This document shows positions 44,155 through 54,631 of a stretch of DNA of 64,000 bases, in pieces (within the stretch, counting starts at the first letter, position 1; each line of letters begins with the position of its first letter). Below the pieces are notes generated by a model, which worked only from the letters and a program-made list of their open reading frames with translations, was not told the origin of the DNA and made no database searches. The stretch is from Fennellomyces sp. T-0311. Its lineage: Eukaryota; Mucoromycota; Mucoromycetes; Mucorales; Lichtheimiaceae. The stretch spans positions 930,001-994,000 of the forward strand of contig JALLLT010000004.1 in the NCBI GenBank assembly GCA_025266875.1. Reading direction: 5' to 3'. The position numbers were made by a program, and so were the translations under genes.

Positions 44155-46247
44155 CTACTCAGTGATGACATTTTTGACATTTTTCTTCGCATGCACAATA
44201 GCTATTTGGGTAACAGATATACACTTTATAAGAGTAATAGTTTTCAGTTTCGGTTCCTGGTTAATCAACTCCACGACTCCACTATTTGACACGTTTTTCA
44301 AACTCTCGAGGTGAATGCTTGTAAGGTTGCGTACGTTGCCGGCGATGATTATCAGTGTGTCGTTTGTAATCGCATCCATCTCATTGAGTTTGATCACTGA
44401 TATATTATCACTTAGTTTCTTGAAAAATTCGTTCACCCCATATACTGAGACTTGTGGTAATTCTTCGAACGTAGCATGCGTCAATGTTTTAATGTCAGCT
44501 AAAGAAGCAAGGACATTGTCGGTCACAATAAACTTGCAATTTCGCAATATCACAGTGTTAAGCTGCTGTCCAGATTTCGTATACTTTGCATAGAACTCGA
44601 ACAATCGTACCAGATCTGTCTCGCCAGTTAAGGTTGAGATGTGGGATAGCCCTAAGGAGGTCAATGGCGGTAAGTCCACAAGGGTATTAACTAAATTTGG
44701 TATATTCCTCAGTTCAACAGCCTCCACGTATTCCAAAGCGGTACAAGTAGATATCGATCGCAAAATCAGTGATTGTATGATACCGTTGCTGTCGTCCCAA
44801 AACGTCAAATTCTCCAGGTATTTCAGCTCCAAATCTGCATAGGTTGTGGCAAGGTTCGCAGGTGAATCTGTGGCTGCGCTATTGACATAAAGGACCTTGA
44901 GCGAAGTCATATTTCTTCGTATTAATGGCAAAACAGCTGAAGCTGATTCTGGATTGCCTCCGTTTTTTGTGTAGAATCGATATAAACCAGGACTCGAATC
45001 TTTAGTATCGGAGCAATCCATCTTTGGTACAGTGCTGGATTGGGCATTGTACCCAAAAGTGCGCAGATTTGGACAGATCTTGTCGACGATGTCTAGGACT
45101 GTTGTATTACAACCCCTAAGAAGAAGTCGCCGTATTTGTTCGCAATATGGGAGTAGCTTTTGAAGATCTTGGTCCGTGATCGATCCGGCTTCCAACTCCA
45201 TGTCCAATAGGGAATTGTGGGGCTTCCTAGGTATAAGGTGGCCCATCACAAGCGATAGCGCAGATGGTGTTGAGTATTCTAGGGTTTTCAAACTCGAGCA
45301 AGCGGTAAGCAAGTAGATCAGTCCTATCGCAGTGCTATTTTGATTAAGGTGAAGGACAAGCTTGGTCAAAGTGTCACGCATCTGCCAGAAAGCATTTGTA
45401 ACTGGCATCATCTCGGCCGAGTTTATGTACTTTGTGACGTTTGCTATATAAAAAATAGTTAAGTCTTCATCAAATTGCGTGCTACATAGCTTCAAAAGCA
45501 CCTACCCTTCAGATACAGAGACTTTATTTTAGTAAAGTCACCGGTGCTCATTCCAAGCAGGTAACGGAGGAAGACGTGACGATCAGAGGTATTGATAGTT
45601 AGATCTTCTACGTGGCTAGCAATATATGGTATTACGCTTGTAATTGGATCAGCTTCTCTGCTATCGCCACTGGTCAATGCTTTCCACGCCTTTGAACACT
45701 TGAATATCCTCTTGCGCCATGCACTGGAGACAGTTAAACAGGCGGGCATCGAATTGTTCGACAGCAGTGTGATGATATCGTCCACAATCTCAATGGGGAG
45801 ACCGTCAATAAAGTCCACACGCGTTTCGTTTCTCTTCATTGCTAGCGCTTTGCCATCCACCATATGAGCATAGTCAGGGTCATCCTCTGATACACTTTGT
45901 AAACCAACATCGTACGCATCAATTGCTCTCAGCTGCTTGCCCTGCATACAGTATATTTCGCCCAATCGAAGGTAGCCTCTCGCCAAAGTCGGCTTGTACG
46001 TAATCATTTCTTGTGCGTCTTTGGCAGCTTCATCGAATTTCCCTTGTCCGGCAAGAGCGACTGCGCGATGTTCGAGTACTACCACCAACAGCAACTCTTG
46101 AATCTTGGAAAGTGCCAACGACGCGAATTCGACTGCTTGTTTGTAATCTCGCTCATCAATTGAGGTTCCAACTTTGCTAAACGCGTGCATTATTGGCTCA
46201 GGATCAAGATTGTAAACTGGAAATACGGGACCGTCAGTCTTTGCCAT
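44155..46247 (-). CDS. TPR/F-box/LRR protein (676 aa)
   Basis: Exons 46247-45506 and 45443-44155 join in phase across a 62-nt intron, giving 676 residues. N-terminal TPR motifs span about 20-135 (YKQAVEFASLALSKIQ, LEHRAVALAGQGKFDEAAKD, LARGYLRLGEIYCMQGK). An F-box spans about 145-185 (FIDGLPIEIVDDIITLL, then ACLTVSSAWRKRIF). The rest is degenerate LRRs (SLKTLEYSTPSALS, CEQIRRLLLRGCNTT, LEYVEAVELRNIPNL, NLTSIHLESLKNVSNSGVVE). The F-box should bind Skp1 in an SCF ubiquitin ligase, with the LRRs recruiting substrate. TPR-F-box-LRR architecture is expanded in Mucorales. At least one broken copy lies directly upstream, at 46,500-48,970. Confidence 0.88.
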
Positions 46248-46499
46248 TGAAGAAAATTAAGGTGTTGGGCGTACTGAGACAAGAAAGGCGGCGGAGGTTA
46301 CTTTTGTTAGTTCTGAAAATAACTGGTAAACAAAGATGCACTGGCAACCTTATGGCTGCCGGGGATTATTACCAACTTCAACATGCAGAGCTGTTTTATG
46401 GGAATCTTGGCCAATGATAGAAGGATGGCAGTTTCATACTCGTTGTACCCACAGTTGTGGATAACCCAGTGAGCGAAAGTAACTCAAATATGAATATTG

Positions 46500-46957
46500 G
46501 ATGCGGTCAACACTCACCAAATGTCGGAGACAGTTAAACGGGCAAGCCTCGGCTTGTTCCGCAGTACGTAATGCGATGATTTCGTCCACAATCTCGACAG
46601 GAGGACTGCCGATAAAATCGACACGTGTTTACCATTTTTTAATCACCATCCACCATCTGACTAGACTAAAGTTTGCCTTTTAATCGACCCGGCATGCCGA
46701 CATCATAAGCGTTGATTACACCCGGGTGACTGTCCCGCATATGATATTTCTCGACCAATCGAAGATGCGTAACTTCTTACTAAATTGGCTTGCTTCTAGA
46801 CATGACATATAAGAAAAAATCGAGACAATTTCAATGCTTTGTACGCAGTTATAGCTTGGAAGCGTCATAAGAATTTAAAGCCCCATTAGTTTTTCCTTCA
46901 GCTATGTGCAAAAGCAAACTCGCGATACCCTATAGTTGAATATGATACTCATCATAA
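46500..46957 (-). pseudogene. Broken TPR/F-box gene copy, 3' part
   Basis: On the minus strand this stretch matches the F-box and TPR part of the intact neighbour. The nucleotides coding for its F-box start (GLPIEIVDDII in the intact gene) are recognisable at 46,570-46,630, and a TPR stretch (ASLLLHIAEGKTNGALNSYD) lies just before the element. Stops and small indels are scattered through it. Its 5' continuation is on the other side of the TIR element at 48,553 onward. Confidence 0.65.
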
Positions 46958-47007
46958 CACGGTGGGAAATTTCTATGCAGGAAATATTCAGACCTTCAAA
47001 TATTTTT
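46958..47007 (+). repeat. Left TIR of 1.6-kb element
   Basis: Starts CACGGTGGGAAATTTC and pairs with 48,503-48,552 in inverted orientation. Confidence 0.85.
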
Positions 47008-47120
47008 CGAACAAAGCTTTGAGGGAGGAAGTGGTTTCAGGGGGTTTTTGGTCAACGTAATCAGTTTTTGTTTACTTATCATCGTTGCGATTTCCTCTTC
47101 CCAATTCAATACACACTACA

Positions 47121-48210
47121 ATGAACAATCTGCTAACGAATGTCGAACAAAACACTCTTGTTGTATTAATGCAAAGCTTTTCTACAGTTACCTCCTCGCT
47201 CCAGTACTTAGCGAATGAAGTTTTTTCACTCCACACGGATGTCAGCAGCTTGGAAACCACAGTATCGACACTGAAGCAAGAGATTTCCGTTATGTCGACA
47301 TGAATTCAAGCAGTTGAGCATGAAGTTGTTGAAATGAGGTCCAAATATAACACCATCAGCGCCAATACTGAGGTTCCAGCTATCACAAGTATTGCGGCTG
47401 TCAAGCCCTTCAAGGATATAGCTTTCTCTCGAAATTACGCGCATCCAAAATATGACAACGGTTCCACCACACAATTTCCTTGGATGCTATACAGGCAACT
47501 AGGCAAGAAGATCATGGCACGAAACAAAGGTGCTGAGTATTGGAAAGAGACATATTTCCTCACGTTCAAGAGCAATGTGGTTCATTACACTATGGCGACA
47601 GCACAGAAGGTCCAAACCACTTTGCAACTTTCTGAATCAACGAGTTGGAACAATCTTAACCCCTAGCAAAAAGAGGCAGCCACAGAAGCACCTGAAACCT
47701 GCGTTTGTGACCAGTATCTTTTGTCCGCGTGCGAAGGTTCCTGGTGCTCAGTTGCTGATGGTGAATGCTTGGGGGAATACAAAGGAGAGTGCTAGTAAGT
47801 GGTGGTCATTTTAGAGTCGAACTTTTTTACGCAAGGGTACAATTGAACATTAGCGAACAATGATAATGATACATCCAATGAAGTACCCGAAGTATCTTGC
47901 GGCGAAGTTTCTGAGGTTCCTGAAGTACCTGCCAACAATGAGAATGAGAGCATCAAGATAATGGTGAATCGAGGAATAGCGGTAAGTTTTTCCATTAATG
48001 CATTGATTTATTTTGTAGTGGCTTCTTACAGTCTGCTGATCAAGCTATTACGAATGGTAATATCAAATAAACGGAAGTCAAGAAGGCATTTGTAAGTAAC
48101 GTATTCAAGTATTCTAGTATAATAAATTCTAGATAATGCTGCTCGCCAAGCAAATCGGGTTGAACAGCGAGTACTACGGCCATGGAACAATAGTGAAGGT
48201 AAGAATCTTG
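47121..48210 (+). pseudogene. Decayed accessory gene inside the TIR element
   Basis: The ATG at 47,121 opens a coiled-coil-like start (MNNLLTNVEQ, then SLHTDVSSLETTVSTLKQE). An in-frame TGA at 47,301 interrupts it, and the same frame then continues as coding-like text (FKDIAFSRNYAHPKYDNG, QFPWMLYRQLGKKIMARNKG). It runs to a TAG at 47,664, where the plausible continuation lies in another frame (KKRQPQKHLKPAF). After a GTAAGT intron, an acidic repeat follows (VPEVSCGEVSEVPEVPANN), then more stops. No transposase motif is visible. It may be the second, non-catalytic gene of a larger parent element. Confidence 0.6.
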
Positions 48211-48502
48211 TATACATAAAAGCGTTTCTCTTTTGACCCATGAAAGTCATCGTTACCACGAATAATCAAGAGGGGTTACAGAGGCCAAACAAAAGAAAAC
48301 GAGGCCCTAAATCTACATAGATATTGATCATCATTAGTTTTTGTACTGTGTATTCCAAATAAAAAAATGACATACGTGCCTCCAAAGCAATAACACAAGG
48401 CCGAGCAATATTCAAATATTCAGCAAATATTCAGCAAATATTCATCCTCTGCTAAATCAAATATTCAAGAAATATTCAGAAAATATTCGAAAGTGGCAGT
48501 TT

Positions 48503-48552
48503 TTGAATATTCATATATTTGAATATTTTCTGCATAAGAATTTCCCACCGTG
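48503..48552 (-). repeat. Right TIR of 1.6-kb element
   Basis: Read inward it starts CACGGTGGGAAATTCTTATG and is followed by AATATTC-rich subterminal repeats. Confidence 0.85.
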
Positions 48553-48970
48553 TAATATGCAAGTGCTGCCAAGTTGGCGTGCGAAGCTACGTGCCACTTA
48601 GGCGCAGCAGCTTCAGCAGTCGAGTTGATATGTTTCTTGAAGATGTTCCGTAATATCTTTAAGACCATCTTTGCCGCCGATGTGCTACCCTCAAGAGCAA
48701 GGTTCATGGGATCAAAGTGTTTCCTTTCGGGCATCACGAAAGCATCTGTCGAACTAGTCTTAGTCAATGAAAACGCCTCGAAAGATCATCATTTCAACAA
48801 TACAATTCCCCATTGGGAACTTTGCTAGAAAAAGGACGTTTTTAAATGCTCGTATTACGACTATCTTCAAGCGCCAGCTCATCCACGCGATGATACGATC
48901 AGTCAAAAGCTGGGATATATCGATAAAAGTGAGTGAATCGAATGCGTAAGTTTCCGTCAGATCACTCACA
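48553..48970 (-). pseudogene. Broken TPR/F-box gene copy, 5' part
   Basis: A minus-strand frame (about 48,767-48,553) reads KHFDPMNLALEGS, then HVASHANLAALAYY up to the element junction. Removing the element and one TAA leaves an open frame running into the TPR text at 46,957 downward, up to a TAG. Further 5' text (LTETYAFDSLTFIDISQLL) is in other frames. I read both sides as one old gene copy that was split by the insertion. Confidence 0.5.
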
Positions 48971-51152
48971 ACAGCAACATAGTTCTCAGTGATTTTCTTT
49001 TTTTTTCAATGGGTATAGCTTTTTTTATGATATCATCCAAATGAGTGATGGCGAAATCTATTTAATCGTGATACAGTTATCCTTGCATTCTATTACACGA
49101 CCCGAACAAAGCATGTGTCGTAGTTGAATTGTAAGGGGATATTGAGGATCTAATTCTCACTCTATGTGTTAGGTGTGTATCCATTAAGTAACTGCTCCTG
49201 GGTACTCTTATACCGTTGCCGGAAATTTTCACTTGGATTCGGAACCCGGGATTTCGGTAATATGTTCTATCAAGTCTTTGTTCGATGAGGTCCTCTGGAA
49301 CTATTAGCTGATCGTAAGATATTGTGAAACTTGCGGTGAACGAAATGGCATGCTTTTCTGGGAAGCTCGATCTCAGAACGGATTGCAACGATTATTTCAA
49401 TCGATGGTCAGTGGTTACAGTCTCGGTCAAGTGTCCAGTATTCATCAAGGCTCCAAGGTAATTCCAGGACTGTGGTCACAAGCATGGATCAAACATAAGG
49501 TACTTTGAATCCCTTCAATTAGCAATATCAAGTTTTTGGCATATGCACCGCATAGACTATGAAGATCACTTGTCACGTTAACATACAACTCGTAAACCTC
49601 CGTGATATCGTAAGCACTCTACCGAGAATATTATCATTTTGAATAGAGTCGCAGAGACAGCAACTCTGTCCTCGTCCTTTTGCTAGAGCTGAAGGATTCA
49701 GTTTGCAATACTGGGCCTTCCTTGGGTACTGACAAAAATTGATGGCATACTGAAGCAAGTCATCGTTGTTTTTTTTTTTTTGCAATCTGGTAAGACACTA
49801 GGAAACAATTGCATGATTGTCGTGCAACTCCTAATCAATATTAAGGAGTATGAGAGAATAGCTTTAGATTTATAGGTTCACGAATCAATTTGTTACACCT
49901 TACATTACGCCAATTAGTGGACAATTGAAGTCAGTAGCAATGCTTTCACGATTAGCTTCCCTTTACATTTTCCCCATTATTTTATACCTTTCTTTGTAAT
50001 AAAGAAGAATTTCAACGTTTACTTTTATAAAAGGTAGATAAAATTCAAAATGTGCCTCTTCTCCGAAACCTCACGTATATATTTATCGAGAATCAAGTCA
50101 ATATAGTTGAAACATCATCTATGATTTATCTTTTTTCGGCTTTTCAGTGGCATCAAAAACACGACAGACTACAAAGCAAAATAATGGACAATGTATGAGC
50201 CCTTTTGTTGTCCCTAAGCAGTCTTTCCTAATAAAGTAGCACCAGTCCAAGCAACATAGCATGACCCTGTACTAGGCGCCGCAAACGCAATCACAATAGC
50301 TCAATTCAGAAATTAGGTTTCTAGGCACAAGGATACCAGTAAAATAATGTAGCGAAGAGGCTAGACATTGAAATTTATCAACAGGATGTTTGTTTACTGT
50401 CCAAATGAAGCCCAATCCGCCATTCTGGTCGGTACTCAGACCGTGAAAAAAATCATTTTGAGTGATTACGGCTATTAGGGGCCATGATAATTTCTGGTAG
50501 TAACGTCAACTAAAGGATAAAGCTATGTACCATCTTTCGGACCGCTGTATATGTAGCAACGTGGATTTTGTATAGTTGAAACGGGTTGTCACCTTCCGCA
50601 GAGTGACAGTGTTCGCATCATATCATAAAGTAGGGCCCGAGTCAGCATTAGCTCGGTTCCAAGATATCAACATGACGATGATATACCTCACGCTGATATC
50701 AGTTTGGGTCACTTGCATAGTGTGCACATCGCATATGGCAAAGACCGGCATTTCGTCAAATTAAAAGATAACAGATTCTTAAAAACGCGCTTATGTGAAT
50801 ACCATCCACCTCCTTCGAAATGTTGTATATGACCGGCTAAAAATAAGTATAATATAAACGAAAACTTCAAGTGATATTCATCTTGGCCCATACAGACACT
50901 TTTGACTTTTGCATGAATGGTCGCGAACATTGAGTGCATTAACGCCGTCAAAGTGATGCTAGCCATTTTGCTATTCCTCCGTTCTGAAACCGGTTTACGT
51001 GAACATGAGTCAATTAAAAGTGACCTAAATGTGTCCTAATGCGCGAACAGCTGATTGAAAATTATGTATTGTAATTGCTTTCGTTGAACCTGATATAAAA
51101 GCTGTTCCTACGGCTCAGATTTTTAAACATATCAGTTTTCGTATTCGCAAAC
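48971..51152. other. AT-rich interval with one coding-like relic
   Basis: At 49,077-49,388 (minus) a frame reads VLRSSFPEKHAISFTASFTI and VPEDLIEQRLDRTYYRNPG. At 49,573-49,785 (minus) a Cys-containing frame reads LLQYAINFCQYPRKAQYC. They are separated by stops and have no ATG chain, so they may be one old gene. The remainder, to 51,090, shows nothing I can support. Confidence 0.4.
51094..51100 (+). promoter_or_regulatory. TATA box of the SMP-like gene
   Basis: TATAAAA followed by G, 53 bp before the ATG at 51,153: a textbook position for a strongly or inducibly expressed fungal gene. Confidence 0.6.
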
Positions 51153-51361
51153 ATGGACAAAGTATGTACAAATTACTCTCAATGGTTCTGTACTGATCGG
51201 ATTTCATGATATAGTCTTCTGCTGAACAAACCAAGACTCCAATGACTCAAGATGCTGCGTCACGCATTCAGTCCCATGCTGATCGTACCGGTACCAACCA
51301 AGGCTTCAAGTCCAGTGCTCAATCGGCCGCCGACAAGAATGCCAAACAAGGAAAAAAATAA
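51153..51361 (+). CDS. Small SMP-like (seed maturation-type) protein, 51 aa
   Basis: Exon 1 is 51153-51161 (MDK) and exon 2 is 51215-51361, giving 51 residues after removal of a 53-nt GTATGT...TAG intron. It contains MTQDAASRIQSHADRTGTNQ followed by GFKSSAQSAADKNAKQGKK, the pattern of small fungal proteins with an SMP (seed maturation/LEA-type) domain. It is hydrophilic and likely disordered. Such proteins accumulate in spores or under desiccation and stress. The TATA box and compact leader fit strong regulated expression; the stress role is inference. Confidence 0.8.
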
Positions 51362-51792
51362 GGACACTTGCTCGAGCAGAGAACAATGTAGTCTTCTCTA
51401 TCAACAAAACCGACGTGCTTGACTGTATCGTAAAACTATGAAATAAAAGTTGCTTGCGATCTTTTCCATTTTATTTACGGCACATGCTTCCAGTGGACGC
51501 CACGCAAATAAACTCTTCGTCTTGCTTTTTTGTCGGCATAAATGCCCACACGGCACACTACTGTCCCAGTTGTACTTTTTCTATTGTTACGTACAGAATA
51601 CGTAGTGCAGGGATGCGTACATTACTTTTTATCCCGCTTGATCCGATTTCAACCAGTAGTACTACGTACCAAGCTACAAATGTCAAGCAAGTTCAGACAA
51701 CAAGGTATTTTAGAATTATACAGACTTGCTATTGTACTATATGTACGTACAAATAAAAAGAACATGGTACCAAATAAGCCGTCGCTCCTCAT
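51362..51792. other. 3' flanks of two converging genes
   Basis: No gene. An AATAAA-like signal is present at about 51,441 (GAAATAAAAG), about 80 bp after the SMP-like stop. Confidence 0.45.
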
Positions 51793-54631
51793 TTACTCAG
51801 TCCTGCCCACCTCATGATCACTTTGGCTGTCGTGATTTCTGGCGATTTCGATGGTGTCGTGATTTGAAAGATGCACATATGCGTCTTCACCATCACGAAT
51901 ACTACCATCTAGAATAAAAGTAGCCAAAGGGTTCAACAAGCACTGTTGTATTATGCGATTCAACGGCCGAGCGCCAAGTGCGGGTTCATAGCCATTGGCA
52001 GCGAGCCATTCCTTTGCCGGTTGCGATACTTGCAACGTAATTTTACGATCATTGAGACGCGCCTGTACCTCAGCAAGACTTACATCAACAATGCCGCGGA
52101 TACCTTGCTGACTCAAAGGTTCGAAAACGATAAGCTCATGGATACGGTTGGTAAATTCGGGAGAGAAGTGTCGGGTTACAATCGTCTGGATTTGTTTCTT
52201 CACCTCTATCGAATCGGGCGGGGTACCACGAGCCAGCTGTTCCGTCAAAATTTGAGCGCCCAAGTTGGACGTCATGATAATGATGGCGTTTCTAAAGTTG
52301 ATCATGCGACCCTTGGAATCATGGATAAATCCTTCGTCCAACACTTGCAACAAGAGGTTGGCAACGCTTTTATGTGCCTTTTCCAGTTCGTCCAAGAGAA
52401 CTACAGAGTAAGGTTTCTGACGCACGGCTTCAAAGAGACCACCTTCCTCAAAACCTCGGTAACCGGGCGGTGCACCAATGAGTTTTGACACACTATGTTG
52501 CTCCATTAATTCGCTCATGTCGATACGAATCAAGGCCCGTTCATCATTAAACAAGAATTCGGAGAGGATCTTGCATAAAAATGTTTTTCCTACGCCTGTT
52601 GGACCCAAGAACATGAAACTGGCCGACGGCTTGTTGGGATTTTGAAGCCTTGCTTTGGTAAGACGAATGGCGTTGCTGATGGTGCGGATGGCTGAGTCCT
52701 GACCGATAACCTTACAGCGCAGCTCATCTTCCATGTGCAATAGTTTTGTGAGATCATCCTTGGCCAGATTGGTGAGGGGAATGCCAGTCAATCGTGATAC
52801 CACTTCCATGATTTGTTCTTGACCCACGATTGCATGAAGCCCAGGTAGTTCGATTGTATCTTCCGTCAACACACGGATACGTTGTTCGATGTCAGGGATA
52901 GCAAACTGCTCAATGCTAGCGGCGCTATCTAGGTCGTGCTGGTCCTTTGCTTCGATAGCTTTGCGCTTGAATTCTTCCAGTTTTTGTTGCAATTCACGGC
53001 CCCTTTCCATTTGCGCACTGATCATTCTGTACTTGAGCTCGAGTGGGTTCAGTTGCTCCACAAGCAGCTTCATTTCATTTGTCACATTGTCTACACGTTC
53101 TGGTGGCGCCGTTTCGCCTTCATCGATCAAGGACATGGCTTCGAAACCAAGTTGCGTGAGTCGACGCTCGAGTCTATACAATTGCTCGGGTGAGTTCATT
53201 CGCATGCGTATATAGGAAGCAGCCTCGTCGATCAAATCAATGGCCTTGTCGGGTAGAAATCGGGATGTGATATATCGATCCGAAAGCTGGGCAGCTGCAA
53301 CTAGTGCTGAATCGTCAATTCTGACGTCGTGATGGTTTTCGTAGCGTTGTTTTAAACCACGAAGAATCGAAATGGTTGCATCCACTGTAGGTTCACTGAC
53401 ATTTACCTTCTGGAAACGCCGCTCGAACTTGATGTATGTAGCTGTTAGTCATATGGTTGGTTAACTACCCCAAAACAATAAACTTACGGCTGGATCCTTT
53501 TCGATTATCTGATACTCTGTCAAGGTTGTGGCACCGATACAGCGTAATTCACCTCGAGCCAGCATTGGTTTGAGAATTTGGGCAGCATCAGAAGCGGAGG
53601 ATTTAGATCCACCGGTGCCAAGGACTGTGTGTATCTCATCGATAAAGAGGATGACCCCTTCCTTGCTTTCTTGGACTTCTTTGAGTACGGCCTTCAAGCG
53701 TTTCTCAAACTGGCCACGATATTCGGCGCCAGCTACTAGTGCACACATATCCAGCGAAAACAGCTTGCACTGTAGTGTCTCAGGAACAGCACGTTTCACT
53801 ATTCGTCTTGCTAGCTCTTCTACAATCGCAGTTTTACCTACTCCACTATATGTGTTACTTTAATAGCTCTTCCTCTAGTTTGTCTCAGAAACACTTGCCA
53901 ACACCAGGCTCGCCAATAAGCACCGGGTTGTTTTTTGTACGTCTTGTCAGAATTTGAATAACTCGCCGAACTTCCTCGTCGCGGCCAATGACTGGATCGA
54001 ATTTGCCGGACTCGGCTACTTGCGTCAAGTCAGTTGCGAATTTGGAAAGGGTTCTATAAGCCTCTTCATTCCTCGCTGTTTCCCTGCGCACAACACTAAG
54101 ATTTTTCTGGGATTGCTTAACGGACACATTCACTTCAATTAAACGTTGGAGAATATGAGCAATGTGTGGATTGACAACGCGATTGGCTGGAGCGAGTTGC
54201 TGGACAGTGTCCAGTATTTGTGCGCGGTTAATACCAAAAACACTTTGGATAAGATAGAACGACTGGTCAAGCGCTAAAGCCAAAATAAGATCGGCATCTG
54301 ATATAGTTCGATCTGCGTGGAAGGATGCAGCAATTTTGTTGGCCATCTGCAATAACATGTTGGTTTCTTCTCCAAAGGGCATTGGTACGGTTGGCCATCC
54401 ATCTTGTCTTGGCAACCACATTGCTTGCTCCTCGTAACAGCGTACTGCTGAATCTGGTGCGATACCAAGTCTTTGGAAAACTTCCTTGAATAACGATGAG
54501 TTTGACGATTCATCGAACAGTGAACCAGCGATGTGTACTGGATACACTTGACTGTGGCCCAATTGAATTGCCAAGTTTTGTGCTAAGCGCAATCGCTTCT
54601 GTGAAGCGTCTGAAAATTTCATGTTTGACAT
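51793..54631 (-). CDS. HSP104: Divergent Hsp104/ClpB-type disaggregase (905 aa)
   Basis: Exons 54631-53899, 53837-53488 and 53427-51793 join in phase, giving 905 residues against 908 in yeast Hsp104. The ClpN domain opens the protein ([20 protein letters not shown]). NBD1 has Walker A GEPGVGKTA, interrupted by a GC-AG intron, pore loop [13 protein letters not shown] and Walker [13 protein letters not shown] middle coiled-coil domain lies at about 435-545. NBD2 has Walker A GPTGVGKT at about 636, pore loop [13 protein letters not shown], Walker [12 protein letters not shown] and [11 protein letters not shown]. Differences from consensus are the NBD2 pore YVGYEE to YRGFEE, one residue missing after the pore, and no C-terminal DDLD tail for TPR co-chaperones. 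The catalytic residues are kept, so it should be active. It is probably a paralogue of the canonical gene. Confidence 0.92.
53838..53898 (-). other. GC-AG intron in the Hsp104 Walker A codons
   Basis: Donor TTG|GCAAGT, acceptor GAGTAG, 61 nt. It splits the Gly codon just before the Lys of the NBD1 P-loop. The donor is identical to that of the BAP31-like gene. Confidence 0.8.

Larger units (their letters stand above)
46958..48552 (+). mobile_element. TIR element, 1.6 kb, TAA target duplication
   Basis: The left end reads CACGGTGGGAAATTTCTATG and the right end read inward CACGGTGGGAAATTCTTATG, with similarity continuing about 50 bp (GCAGGAAATATTC against GCAGAAAATATTC). TAA flanks both ends (46,955-46,957 and 48,553-48,555). 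The right subterminal region (48,410-48,535) is packed with AATATTC words. Inside is a decayed plus-strand gene without transposase motifs. The ends resemble those of the CACTA element (CAC-N-R-TGGGAAA), whereas a TAA duplication is also typical of PIF/Harbinger, so the superfamily is left open. It appears non-autonomous. Confidence 0.85.

Noticed and set aside
49077..49785. Complete gene on minus strand
   Set aside because: Two coding-like frames are separated by stops, with no in-phase splice sites and no ATG-started exon.
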